A stretch of DNA of 64,000 nt, from contig CAYPXZ010000004.1 of NCBI GenBank assembly GCA_964414785.1, positions 1 through 64,000 on the forward strand, read 5' to 3'. The DNA comes from Palsa-1447 sp964414785. GTDB lineage: Bacteria; Verrucomicrobiota; Verrucomicrobiia; Opitutales; Opitutaceae. Both the position numbers and the translations under genes were made by a program. This document shows, piece by piece, positions 25,458 through 37,495 of the stretch. A model generated the notes under the pieces. The model worked only from the letters and a program-made list of their open reading frames with translations, was not told the DNA's origin and searched no databases. The first letter of the stretch is position 1, and each line of letters begins with the position of its first letter.

Positions 25458-26906
25458 GTGAACGAGCCCTCCGACCCCGCACCACGCGAAATCCTCCCGA
25501 ACGTCCTTGCCGACCGCTACGCGTCGGACGCGATGAGGGACATCTGGTCGCAGCGCGGGAAGGTGCTTCTCGAGCGGGACTTCTGGATCGCCGTCATGAA
25601 GGCCCAGCGGGACCTGGGCGTCCCGATCCCCGCGGACGCGATCAGGGACTATGAGAAGGTGAAGTCCGCGATCGACCTGGTGTCGATCGCCAGGCGCGAG
25701 CGCGTGACCCTCCACGACGTCAAGGCGCGCATCGAGGAATTCTCGGAGCAGGCGAAGCGCCAGTTCATCCATCTGGGGCTCACGAGCCGCGACCTGACCG
25801 AGAACGTGGAGCAGCTGCAGATCTTCCAGTCGCTCAAGCTCGTCCGCAAGAAGGTGGCTGCCGCCCTGCTCGTCCTCGCGCGCCGCGCCGAGGAGCACCG
25901 CGACCTGATGATCACGGCGCGCACGCACAACGTCCCGGCGCAGCCGACGACGCTCGGCAAGCGCCTCGCGATGTTCGGGCAGGAGCTCCTGATCGCCCTC
26001 GACCGCCTCGAGGGGCTGATCGTCCGGTATCCCGTGCGCGGGCTAAAGGGCGCGGTCGGCACGCAGCTCGACCAGCTGACGCTCCTCGGCGGGAGGGCCG
26101 ACAAGGTCGCCGATCTCGAGAGCCGCGTCCTCAAGCACCTCGGGATACCCGCCTCGCTCGCCGTCGTCGGCCAGGTGTACCCCCGCGGGCTCGACTTCGA
26201 CGTGGTCTCCGCGCTCCACCAGACGGGCGCTGCGGCATCGAGCTTCGCCACGACGATCCGGCTCATGGCCGGGGCCGGGCTCCTGACCGAGGGGTTCCAG
26301 GAGGGCCAGGTGGGCTCGTCCGCCATGCCGCACAAGGCCAACGCCCGCAATTGCGAGCGGATCTGCGGGTTCTCCACGGTCCTCGGCGGCTACGTCACGA
26401 TGATGGGCTCGCTCGCGGGCGACCAGTGGAACGAGGGCGACGTGTCCTGCTCGGTGGTGAGGCGGGTCGCGCTCCCCGACTCCTTCTTCGCGATCGACGG
26501 CAGCCTTGAGACCCTCCTGACGGTCCTCGACCAGATGGACATCTTTCCGTCGGCGATCTCGCAGGAGAACGAGCGCAACCTCCCGTTCCTGGCGACCACC
26601 ACGATCCTCATGGAGGCGGTCAAGCGGGGCGCGGGGCGCGAGACGGCGCACGAGGCGATCAAGGAGCATTCGCTCGCGGCGGTGAAGGCGATGCGCTCAG
26701 GGACGCCGGGGCCGGACCTGTTGGACCGCATCGCCGGGGACCGGCGGATCGGCCTCGGCAAGAAGGCCCTGCAGTCGATTCTCTCGGAAAGCGCGCGGTT
26801 CGTCGGCGCCGCGCCCAACCAGGTCGATCTGTTCGTCGCAGAGGTTAAGCCTCTAGGTAAGAGAGTGAAAGGCGCGGCCGACTACCGGCCGGCGCGCCTT
26901 CTCTAA
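25458..26906 (+). CDS. purB: Adenylosuccinate lyase PurB
   Basis: A 482-residue fumarase/aspartase-superfamily enzyme that cleaves SAICAR and adenylosuccinate in purine synthesis. The family signature is GSSAMPHKANARNCER, with the catalytic Ser in the preceding loop; the catalytic His lies in ITARTHNVPAQPTT and LGLTSRDLTENVEQ is the first conserved region. GTG 25458 gives the usual length, with homology beginning at LPNVLADRYASDAMRDIW shortly after. The gene ends before a hairpin terminator. Confidence 0.94.
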   Translation: MNEPSDPAPREILPNVLADRYASDAMRDIWSQRGKVLLERDFWIAVMKAQRDLGVPIPADAIRDYEKVKSAIDLVSIARRERVTLHDVKARIEEFSEQAKRQFIHLGLTSRDLTENVEQLQIFQSLKLVRKKVAAALLVLARRAEEHRDLMITARTHNVPAQPTTLGKRLAMFGQELLIALDRLEGLIVRYPVRGLKGAVGTQLDQLTLLGGRADKVADLESRVLKHLGIPASLAVVGQVYPRGLDFDVVSALHQTGAAASSFATTIRLMAGAGLLTEGFQEGQVGSSAMPHKANARNCERICGFSTVLGGYVTMMGSLAGDQWNEGDVSCSVVRRVALPDSFFAIDGSLETLLTVLDQMDIFPSAISQENERNLPFLATTTILMEAVKRGAGRETAHEAIKEHSLAAVKAMRSGTPGPDLLDRIAGDRRIGLGKKALQSILSESARFVGAAPNQVDLFVAEVKPLGKRVKGAADYRPARLL

Positions 26907-26937
26907 TTTGTTTCGGGGTCGTCCGAACTTTTCAATT

Positions 26938-26964
26938 GCGCACCCCTAGGGGATGCGCTTTCTT
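26938..26964 (+). terminator. Rho-independent terminator after purB
   Basis: GCGCA (26938-26942) pairs with TGCGC (26954-26958) around an inner CCCC-TA-GGGG stem, followed by TTTCTT. It lies 32 bp after the purB stop and before the phosphofructokinase gene. Confidence 0.75.
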
Positions 26965-27003
26965 GGACCCTCGCTGTCCCGATAAATCCTTATAACTTTT
27001 CAA

Positions 27004-30281
<3,278 letters not shown>

Positions 30282-30409
30282 GGGCGCAGGGTCTTTGGGG
30301 AGGGCGCGGTAAGGTGGACGAACCGGCCGCGCCGCGCAAGCGCGGGACCGCCCACTTGTTGGTTTGCCTCCCCCGAGGGAGGTCTCCCATCTTCCCCCGG
30401 TCACTGGAG

Positions 30410-31375
30410 ATGCCGAGCACCCCTCCCCCAACGCCCCAGGTTCCCGGAGCGCGGCCGTCGCGGGCGCCGGGCGCGCTCCTTGCTGCGGGGCTCTGGGCCG
30501 CGCTCACCGCCGTCGCCAGGCTGCGCCCCCCTGACGGGACTGACCACGGGAACCTCGGCCAGTTCATCGGCCGTCTCCATCCCCTTCTCGTCCACGGGCC
30601 CATCGCGCTCCTCATCCTCGTGCCGCTGATGGAGCTCGCGGGGCTCCGGCCGCGCTGGGCGCACCTGCGCTCCGCCGCGGGCTGGATCCTCCTTGTCGCC
30701 GCGGCGGCCGTGTTCGCCTCGGCATTCGACGGGTGGCTCCTCGCCTGGAGCGGAGGCTACCGGGGCCGCGACGTCACGCTGCACATGTGGGGAGGCGTGC
30801 AGCTTGCGGCGGTCTGCGCGGCGGCGGCGTGGACCCGGGGCGCCTCGGGGGCCGCGCGGCGCGCCTACCCCGCCCTCCTTGCGGGCGCCCTCGCGCTCAT
30901 GGTCTGGACGGCGCACGGCGGCGGGTCGATCACCCACGGCGACGGATACCTGACCGAGAAGATGCCCGCCCGCCTAAGGGCGTGGCTCGGGATGGCGGCG
31001 GCGCCCGCGCAAGAGGCGGCGCAGACCGCCCCGGGTCCCGCCTTTCGCACGGGCCTCGGGAGCATGGACCCCGCGAACCCGGCCTTCTACGTCGTCCACG
31101 TGGCCCCGCTCCTGGAGCGCAGCTGCGTCCGGTGCCACAAGCCCGAGAAGCACAAGGCCGGGCTGAGGATGGACTCGTACGCGCTGCTCCTGCACGGGGC
31201 GGAGGACGGCCCCGTCGTCGTCCCGGGCAATCCCGCGAAAAGCGAGCTCATCCGCCGGGTTAAGCTGCCGGCAAGGGACGACGATTCCATGCCGAGCGAC
31301 GGCGACAAGCCCCTGGCCCCGGAGGAGATACAGATGATCGAGCGCTGGATCTCGGCCGGCGCAAAAGGCGGCTGA
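30410..31375 (+). CDS. Membrane protein with planctomycete-type cytochrome c domain
   Basis: A 321-residue protein. The N-terminal half (about 18-185) has about four TMs of DUF2231-like character (GRLHPLLVHGPIALLILVPLMELAG), and the C-terminal part (about 215-320) is a planctomycete-type cytochrome c domain: haem motif CVRCH (239-243), KHKAGLRMDS, VPGNPAKSELIRRV, and a candidate axial Met294 in SMPSDGD. The likely role is periplasmic electron transfer. ATG 30410 is preferred because an upstream GTG (30314) would leave only 32 bp to the divergent cstA. The next gene is the DsbD-like reductase, 59 bp downstream. Confidence 0.8.
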   Translation: MPSTPPPTPQVPGARPSRAPGALLAAGLWAALTAVARLRPPDGTDHGNLGQFIGRLHPLLVHGPIALLILVPLMELAGLRPRWAHLRSAAGWILLVAAAAVFASAFDGWLLAWSGGYRGRDVTLHMWGGVQLAAVCAAAAWTRGASGAARRAYPALLAGALALMVWTAHGGGSITHGDGYLTEKMPARLRAWLGMAAAPAQEAAQTAPGPAFRTGLGSMDPANPAFYVVHVAPLLERSCVRCHKPEKHKAGLRMDSYALLLHGAEDGPVVVPGNPAKSELIRRVKLPARDDDSMPSDGDKPLAPEEIQMIERWISAGAKGG

Positions 31376-31434
31376 GCGCTTGCGGGCGCGACTGTTGGCA
31401 TCACACTGCGGTTTTGCGTGTCCAACCGACTTCC

Positions 31435-33522
31435 ATGAAGCGAACGCTTGCCCCCCTGGTCCTTGCCGCATTGGCGCTCCTTTCGGTGTCTTCCCCGGAT
31501 GCCGGGGCACAGGTGACCGCGTCGCTGGTTGCCGCGGACTCCTCGATACAACCCGGGACGCCCTTCACGGTCGCGCTGCGCCTCGTCCACAAGCCCCACT
31601 GGCACTCCTACTGGGTCAATCCCGGCACGGGGCTTCCCACGGCGCTCAAGTGGAACCTGCCCGCGGGCTGGTCCGCGGGCGAGATCCAGTGGCCGGCCCC
31701 GATGGTTCTCACGGACACCCGGGGCAACGTGATCGGGAACGGCTACGACGGCGACCTGCTGCTTCCCGTCAGGATCACGCCGCCCGCCGACCTGAAGCCG
31801 GGCGCCCCGGCGATGGTCGAGGCCGACGCCGAATGGCTCATGTGCCAGGAGGAGTGCGTCCCCGGGAGCGCCAAGGTTTCGCTGAGCCTGCCCGTCGCCG
31901 CCGGTCCGTCCCAGCCGGACCCGGTCTGGGGTGAAAAGATCCGGGCGGTCCTGGATCAACTACCCGCCGCGGATCCCTCATGGCAGGTCTCGGCGACCCG
32001 CGACGCGAAGACCGTCGCCCTCACGGTGCGGGCGGTCGGCCCGGGCGTCGGAGTGCCCGACGGGCTCCATTTCTTCTCCGAGGACGGCACGGTGGCCTCC
32101 GACCTTCCCCAGAAGGTGGCGGCCGACGGAAAGACGGGCTACCTTCTCTCGTTGCCGGTCTCCTCGGACGGACCGGGCAACCTTGAGCGCCTGAAGGGCG
32201 TGCTCACCTCGAGCAAGGGCTGGCACGCCGACGGAAGCCTCCCGGGCCTCAAGGTGGACGTCGTGTTCGGCGCAGCTCCCGTTGTCGCGCCCGCGGGCAG
32301 TCCTTCCACCTCCGCAGCACCTGCCGCCGGGGGCCTCCTCGGAACCCTCGCGCTGGCCTTCGTCGGTGGCCTCATCCTCAACCTGATGCCGTGCGTCTTC
32401 CCGGTCCTCGGGATCAAGATCCTCGGCTTCGTGAACCAGGCCGGCTCCGACCGCCGTAAGGTCACGCTCCACGGCCTTGTGTTCGCGTCGGGCGTCCTCG
32501 TTTCGTTCTGGGTCCTGGCCGGCACGCTCGCGGTCCTGCGCGCCGGCGGCAGCCAGCTCGGCTGGGGATTCCAGCTCCAGTCCCCGGCGTTCGTGTTCGG
32601 GCTGACCGCGGCGCTCCTCGCCTTCGCGCTCAACATGAGCGGCGTCTTCGAGTTCGGCCTCACGGCCACCGGGATCGGCTCGCAGCTTCAGTCGAAGTCC
32701 GGCCTCCTTGGCTCGTTCCTCACGGGCGCCCTCGCCACGGTCGCCGCGACACCCTGCGCCGCCCCGTTCCTGGCGCCCGCGCTCGGCGCCGCCCTGGCGC
32801 TTTCGACGGCCGAGTCCTTTGCCATCTTCACGGCGATCGCGGTCGGCCTCTCGACGCCCTACCTCCTGCTCTCGGCATTCCCATCCGCGGTCAAGGTGCT
32901 CCCCCGGCCCGGGGCGTGGATGGAGACCTTCAAGCAGGCGATGGCGTTCCCCCTGTACGCCACGGTCGCCTACCTCGTCTGGGTCCTCGCGGGCCAGGTG
33001 CAGGAGGCCGGGCTCCTCGCGGCGCTCTTCGGGCTCGTCCTGGTCGCGATGGCCGTGTGGGCCTACGGGAGGTGGAACGCCCCGGGGGCCTCGGCCGGCA
33101 GGGCCCGGTTCGGGAAGGCGGCGTGCGTCGTCCTCCTTGCGCTCGGCGTCTGGGCGGGCTGGCCCGTCTCCGCCGCGCCCGGCGACATCGTCTGGGAAAA
33201 ATGGAGCCCCGAGGCCGTCGAGAAGCTCAGGGCCGAGAACCGCGTCGTCTATGTGGATTTCACCGCGCGCTGGTGCGCGACCTGCCAGACGAACAAGCGG
33301 ATCGTCTTCCACTCCTCCGAGGTCCTGGGCCGATTCAGCGCGAGGCACGTCGCAACCCTCAGGGGCGACTGGACCAACAAGGATCCTCAGATCACCGCGG
33401 AACTTGCCAAGTACCACAGGGCCGCGGTGCCGTTCAACGTCGTCTGGCTCCCGGGCCAGTCCGATCCCGTCATCCTGCCGGAGATCCTCTCGCCTTCGGC
33501 CGTATTGGACGCGATCCGGTAG
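31435..33522 (+). CDS. dsbD: DsbD/ScsB-like thiol:disulfide interchange protein
   Basis: A 695-residue three-part protein that passes electrons from cytoplasmic thioredoxin to the periplasm. A signal peptide (1-25) is followed by a periplasmic domain (about 27-285) with Cys137 and Cys141 (CQEEC), an eight-TM domain whose paired cysteines lie in NLMPCVFPVLG and AATPCAAPF, and a C-terminal thioredoxin domain with RWCATC (Cys614, Cys617). The HWHSYWVNPGTGLPT segment is typical of the DsbD/ScsB N-terminal domain. ATG 31435 precedes the signal peptide. Substrates may include cytochrome c apoproteins such as the preceding gene product. It converges with the ADOP permease gene. Confidence 0.9.
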   Translation: MKRTLAPLVLAALALLSVSSPDAGAQVTASLVAADSSIQPGTPFTVALRLVHKPHWHSYWVNPGTGLPTALKWNLPAGWSAGEIQWPAPMVLTDTRGNVIGNGYDGDLLLPVRITPPADLKPGAPAMVEADAEWLMCQEECVPGSAKVSLSLPVAAGPSQPDPVWGEKIRAVLDQLPAADPSWQVSATRDAKTVALTVRAVGPGVGVPDGLHFFSEDGTVASDLPQKVAADGKTGYLLSLPVSSDGPGNLERLKGVLTSSKGWHADGSLPGLKVDVVFGAAPVVAPAGSPSTSAAPAAGGLLGTLALAFVGGLILNLMPCVFPVLGIKILGFVNQAGSDRRKVTLHGLVFASGVLVSFWVLAGTLAVLRAGGSQLGWGFQLQSPAFVFGLTAALLAFALNMSGVFEFGLTATGIGSQLQSKSGLLGSFLTGALATVAATPCAAPFLAPALGAALALSTAESFAIFTAIAVGLSTPYLLLSAFPSAVKVLPRPGAWMETFKQAMAFPLYATVAYLVWVLAGQVQEAGLLAALFGLVLVAMAVWAYGRWNAPGASAGRARFGKAACVVLLALGVWAGWPVSAAPGDIVWEKWSPEAVEKLRAENRVVYVDFTARWCATCQTNKRIVFHSSEVLGRFSARHVATLRGDWTNKDPQITAELAKYHRAAVPFNVVWLPGQSDPVILPEILSPSAVLDAIR

Positions 33523-33538
33523 GGGCCGCCGATGTCCT

Positions 33539-35983
33539 CTACTCCGACCGCAGCGCCGACATCGGGTCGATGCGGGCGGCCCGCCGGGCGGGTATCAGGA
33601 GCGCGACGAGGCCGACGAGGCAGATCAGGAGCGAGACGCAGATATACACGCCGGGATTGTTGGCCATCCCCGACCCAAAGAGATTCTCGAGCGGGCGCGT
33701 GATGAAATAGCCCGCCACGAGCCCCACGCACACCCCTGCCGCGATCTGGCGTCCCCCCTGCAGGAGCACGAGCCACAGCACCTGCCCTATGGTCGCACCC
33801 AGGGCCATGCGCGTGCCGAGCTCGCGCGTGCGCCTGCTCACGGCCTGCGATGTCACGCCGTACACCCCGAGGGCTCCAAGAAAGACAGTGATGCCCGCAA
33901 AGACGACGGCCATGATGCCGACGATGCTGAAGCCGCGCAGCGCCATGGCGGTCTGGCTCGTGAGCGTGCCGACCGAATGGATCGGCTGGTCGGGATCGAT
34001 GCTCGCGATGGCCGCACGCACGGGGCCGACCAGCTGCAGGGGATCGGACTTCGTGCGCACGAACAGGTCGAGCCAGCCCCATCCCATCTGGTCCTCGACA
34101 AGGTAGAAGCCGGCCTCGTCGCGCCCCGGGGGCGCGTAGATGCCCTGCATCTGCAGGTCCGGCACGACGCCGATCACGGTGGCCCAGCCCTCCTTGGTCT
34201 GGTTGCTGCGGAAGCGCTTTCCCAGGGGGTCGGCGTTCGGCCAGAACTTCCGGGCGAAGGACGCGTTGACCACGGCGCTCAGGGGGCCGTCGGACCGCTC
34301 GCGCCCGTCGAAGAGGCGCCCCGCGTTCCGCTCAACCCCTATAAGCTTGAAGTAGTCCGTCGACACGACGTCCAGCAGCACGGTCGGCCGGTCGTTGTCG
34401 TGGGCGTAGACGACGCCCTCGGGGGCCACCTGGGTCTGGACCCCCGGTCCTATGAAATTGCGGCTCGTGACCGCCACCGACTCGACGCCGGGCTCGGCCT
34501 GCAGGCGCTGGATGAGTGCGCGGTAGAACTGCGCGCGCGCCTCCGCCGTGGGATGGGTCCCCTCCTGAACCTCGATTCGCCCGGTGAGGAGCCGGTCCGG
34601 GTCATACCGCAGGTTCGCCTTGCGGGTCTGGTAGATGGTGAGCGTCAGGACGCCCGCCGCGACGAGGAGCATGGTCGAGAACGCGATCTGGGCCCCCACG
34701 AGCCAGCGGGAAAGGCGGCTTGCCCCGAGTCCGGCCGCGGTCCGCGAGTCGTCCTTCAGGGCCGTGTTCAGGTCGATGCGGGAGGCCTGGAGGGCCGGCA
34801 TGATTCCCGCGAGGAATCCCGCGGCGAACGTGGCGAGGACGGCAATGCCGATGACCCTCCGGTCGACTCGGAAGTCGAACCAGGTCGGCACCTCCATCTT
34901 CTCGACCAGGTTGTACTGCAGGAGCCTGACGCCTTCCATGGTGAGCAGGATGCCGCCCACCGATCCGAGGGCCGCGATGAGCAGCGCCTCCGCGAGAAGC
35001 TGGCGAATGAGCCGGTTGCGGCCGGCCCCCACGGCGGCCCTGACGGCGAGCTCGCGCGTCCTCTGCGAGGCGCGGCCAAGGAGCATGCTGGCCACGTTGA
35101 CGCAGGCGAGCACGAGGATGAACACCGTCATCGCAAGCATGAGGTAGAGGATCGGCATTGTCCCGCCCCCGGCGTAGGCGAGGGTGAACTTCACCGCGCT
35201 CATCCGCTCGAAGCCCTTGTTGGTCTCGGGCCAGGTCTTTGCCATTCCCGCTGCGAGCATGTCGAGCTCGGCGAGGACCTGATCGGAAGTGAAGCCGGGT
35301 TTCGGCTTGCCCACCATCTCCACGCGGTCGACCAGACGCACGCGCGGGTCGTTGGGCTCCGCCCTAAGGTTCGTCCAGACCTGCTGCTGCACGGGGAAGG
35401 CGAAGCGCGGGGGCATGACACCGATCACCGTTCCGGGCTCGCCGTTCACGCTGAGCGCCCGGCCCAGCACGGCGGGGTCCGAGCCGAACTCCTCCTGCCA
35501 GAGCGAGTGGGAGAGCACAATGAGGAGCGGCTTGCCGGGCTTGTCCTCGTCGGCGCTGAACCAGCGGCCGAGCATCGGCTGCACGCCCAGCACCTCGAGC
35601 ATGTTCGCGCTGCAGAGCGCCGCGAAGTGGCTCGAGGGGATCCGGCCCCGACCACTCAGGTTGACGTTGAGCATGTTCATGCCCGCCAGCGATTCGAAGA
35701 CCGTCTGCCGCTCCCTCAGCATGAGGTAGTCGCGGTAGGGAAGAGACTGCCACGCAAAGGGGCCGCCCTGATGCTGGGGATCCAGGCGCGCGACGTGCAT
35801 CAGCCGCTGCGCGTCATTGAACGGAAGGCCCCTGAGAAGGACGCCGTCTATCAGGCTGAACTGCGTGGCGACGAGCCCGATGCCGAGCGCGAGCGACGAT
35901 GCGGCCATGATGCTGAACGCAGGCCGGTGGACCAGCATCCGCAGGCCCACGCGCAGGTCCTGGAGGAACGATTCGAAGATCAT
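33539..35983 (-). CDS. ADOP-type ABC permease (MacB/FtsX fold)
   Basis: An 814-residue membrane protein with two tandem FtsX-like permease modules, each with a MacB-type periplasmic core. It starts FLQDLRVGLRMLVHRPAFS, the usual opening of acidobacterial duplicated orphan permeases. Periplasmic cores (about 45-270 and 450-640) contain VLGRALSVNGEPGTVIGVMPP and FARKFWPNADPLGKRF; the C-terminal TM block has VSRRTRELGTRMALGA and IPARRAARIDPMSALRSE. No ATPase or adaptor is adjacent. A second member of this family lies at 55347-58004. The specific substrate is unknown. Confidence 0.88.
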   Translation of the reverse strand: MIFESFLQDLRVGLRMLVHRPAFSIMAASSLALGIGLVATQFSLIDGVLLRGLPFNDAQRLMHVARLDPQHQGGPFAWQSLPYRDYLMLRERQTVFESLAGMNMLNVNLSGRGRIPSSHFAALCSANMLEVLGVQPMLGRWFSADEDKPGKPLLIVLSHSLWQEEFGSDPAVLGRALSVNGEPGTVIGVMPPRFAFPVQQQVWTNLRAEPNDPRVRLVDRVEMVGKPKPGFTSDQVLAELDMLAAGMAKTWPETNKGFERMSAVKFTLAYAGGGTMPILYLMLAMTVFILVLACVNVASMLLGRASQRTRELAVRAAVGAGRNRLIRQLLAEALLIAALGSVGGILLTMEGVRLLQYNLVEKMEVPTWFDFRVDRRVIGIAVLATFAAGFLAGIMPALQASRIDLNTALKDDSRTAAGLGASRLSRWLVGAQIAFSTMLLVAAGVLTLTIYQTRKANLRYDPDRLLTGRIEVQEGTHPTAEARAQFYRALIQRLQAEPGVESVAVTSRNFIGPGVQTQVAPEGVVYAHDNDRPTVLLDVVSTDYFKLIGVERNAGRLFDGRERSDGPLSAVVNASFARKFWPNADPLGKRFRSNQTKEGWATVIGVVPDLQMQGIYAPPGRDEAGFYLVEDQMGWGWLDLFVRTKSDPLQLVGPVRAAIASIDPDQPIHSVGTLTSQTAMALRGFSIVGIMAVVFAGITVFLGALGVYGVTSQAVSRRTRELGTRMALGATIGQVLWLVLLQGGRQIAAGVCVGLVAGYFITRPLENLFGSGMANNPGVYICVSLLICLVGLVALLIPARRAARIDPMSALRSE

Positions 35984-36213
35984 GACGGGCTAAAGGAGCG
36001 ACGGGTGCCGATCGGTAAGGCCGCATGAAGGGATAGAGGCACCCTTCCCTATTGGCACGAAGCATGCCAATCGAGCCGGCGTCTGCTTCCCCCTGAACTC
36101 CAATCACTAGAAAATCCATGGCTCGTGCGGCAATCCCCGACGAGGACCGATACCGAGACCCGGACGTCCCACAATTGGGAAGCGGTGGGCCGCCGCGCTT
36201 GCGTGCAGAAACG

Positions 36214-36253
36214 CAGCTGGCAACCCGCCGACGTTCGGACGGGTTGCCAGCTG
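36214..36253 (-). terminator. Inverted repeat, probable terminator of the TonB-like gene
   Basis: A perfect 14-bp stem (CAGCTGGCAACCCG, 36214-36227, with its complement at 36240-36253) with a 12-base loop begins 16 bp after the TonB-like gene stop. On the minus strand it is followed by only a short CGTTTCTG tract, so termination is likely but the T-run is weak. Confidence 0.65.
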
Positions 36254-36269
36254 CCAATCAGGCTCCGGG

Positions 36270-36644
36270 TTACAGGGAGACCTCGGGCATCTCGAACTTC
36301 ACGGTCTCGATAACCTTGGCCGTCACGGGGACGCCGGCCTTCGTCGCAGGCGCGTACTTCCACTTGCTCAGGGCGACGAGCGTCGGGCGGTCGAGCCGGC
36401 TCGCGGTCGAGCTGACGATCGCGGCGTCCGCCACGTCGCCGGAGGGTGTGACCACGAAGGCGACCACGACCTTGCCGACCACTTCGTCTCGGCGAAGCTG
36501 GTAGGAGTACGCGGGCGCCTGCTGGGAGAGCGCCTTCGGAGCCTGCACGGGGGCTTCCTGGGCGTTGAGTTGAATCGCGGGCAATGCGGCGAAGGCCGCA
36601 ATTGCGACCAGGATGGACCGGGTGGTGGTAATTTTGTTGTTCAT
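36270..36644 (-). CDS. TonB C-terminal-like protein
   Basis: A 124-residue secreted protein: signal peptide (about 1-30, ending IQLNAQ-E) followed by a TonB C-terminal-like domain (SYQLRRDEVVGKVVVAFVVTPSGDVADAAIVSST ... ALSKWKYAPATKAGVPV, here broken for length). TonB transducers normally have a TM anchor, a Pro-rich spacer and partner genes exbB/exbD; here the spacer is minimal and no ExbBD is nearby, so it is better called a TonB-family periplasmic protein of unknown role. ATG 36644 is preferred over an upstream TTG. Confidence 0.75.
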   Translation of the reverse strand: MNNKITTTRSILVAIAAFAALPAIQLNAQEAPVQAPKALSQQAPAYSYQLRRDEVVGKVVVAFVVTPSGDVADAAIVSSTASRLDRPTLVALSKWKYAPATKAGVPVTAKVIETVKFEMPEVSL

Positions 36645-36785
36645 ATTTTTAATGGCATTCAATGAACACGCGGCGAATGGGAAAGTTGCGACAATCCGTG
36701 AGCTCTCACAGAAAACGCCGCGTGTGCGGCATCTGTTCCAGAATACTGGATACAGAAGCCGCCCGAATGGACGCCCGAGCGGGGG

Positions 36786-37193
36786 TCAGCGCTTCCCGTT
36801 GCCCTCGTTCTGGGCAACCCGAGCCTTGACGATCCTCTTGATGAGGCCGATGGGCGGGGGCTTGTTGATTGGGAAGCGAATGGTCCCCCTTGAGGTCGGG
36901 TAGCCCGCCAGCTCCTCCTTGAACTCTCGGATAACCGAGGCCTTGGGAAAAAGGCTCCAATGGTCCGAGAACGCCGCGAACCACACCAGCACGCCCTTGT
37001 AGTCGAATGCGGGAACGCGATAGCTGATGACTTCCTTCGCCTGGCGCGGGGCTGCGGAACTGATTGCAGCGCGAACCTTGCTCAATGTGCTGCGAGCGGG
37101 TTCCGGCACGCGGGCGAGGTATTCATCGATGGTCCTGGGCGCCCGGACTCTCTTTGCTGCGGATATTCGATGTCCACCGGCCGCTTTCTTCAT
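36786..37193 (-). CDS. DUF1801 / YdhG-like domain protein
   Basis: A 135-residue cytoplasmic protein of the DUF1801 family: TIDEYLARVPEPARSTLSKVRAAI, APRQAKEVISYRVPAFDYKGVLVWFAAF broken over its second half, and a terminal SRGTIRFPINKPPPIGLIKRIVKARV. Members are small alpha/beta proteins; some Gram-positive ones act as frataxin-like iron chaperones. The function here is unproven. ATG 37193 begins the basic N-terminus MKKAAGGHR, and longer extensions have no homology. Confidence 0.85.
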   Translation of the reverse strand: MKKAAGGHRISAAKRVRAPRTIDEYLARVPEPARSTLSKVRAAISSAAPRQAKEVISYRVPAFDYKGVLVWFAAFSDHWSLFPKASVIREFKEELAGYPTSRGTIRFPINKPPPIGLIKRIVKARVAQNEGNGKR

Positions 37194-37366
37194 GGGCGCA
37201 AGGGTCAATTGGTACCGGGACCAGCGTCTGGCGGATTTGCCAGGGATGTCCAGATTTGAGTCGCATCTTTGGAGGCACCACGGCCATCGATCGCTACACT
37301 CCTCTGTACCGAGGGCGGCGCTGCGATGGGGTCTATACAGTAGATCGCCCCCCGGGAATCGACAAT

Positions 37367-37394
37367 TTGCGACATTCGTACCAGTGTTTATGAA
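37367..37394 (+). promoter_or_regulatory. Probable sigma-70 promoter of the 37.5-40.3 kb operon
   Basis: TTGCGA (37367-37372), a 16-bp spacer and TATGAA (37389-37394) lie about 100 bp upstream of the first ATG of the large repeat protein gene. Transcription would start near 37401, leaving room for a translation start upstream of that ATG. Confidence 0.5.
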
Positions 37395-37495
37395 TCCAAA
37401 CCGACTCAAAGAATGATTCGAAGGGGCGGATTGGCTCAGGCGGGAATCGAATCGCAATTTGGGTCATTGCGATTCTCGCGACGCTGACGACGGCC

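Noticed and set aside
36270..36644. Classical TonB energy transducer
   Set aside because: The protein has a cleavable-looking signal, almost no Pro-rich spacer and no ExbB/ExbD neighbours, so only the C-terminal domain similarity is claimed.
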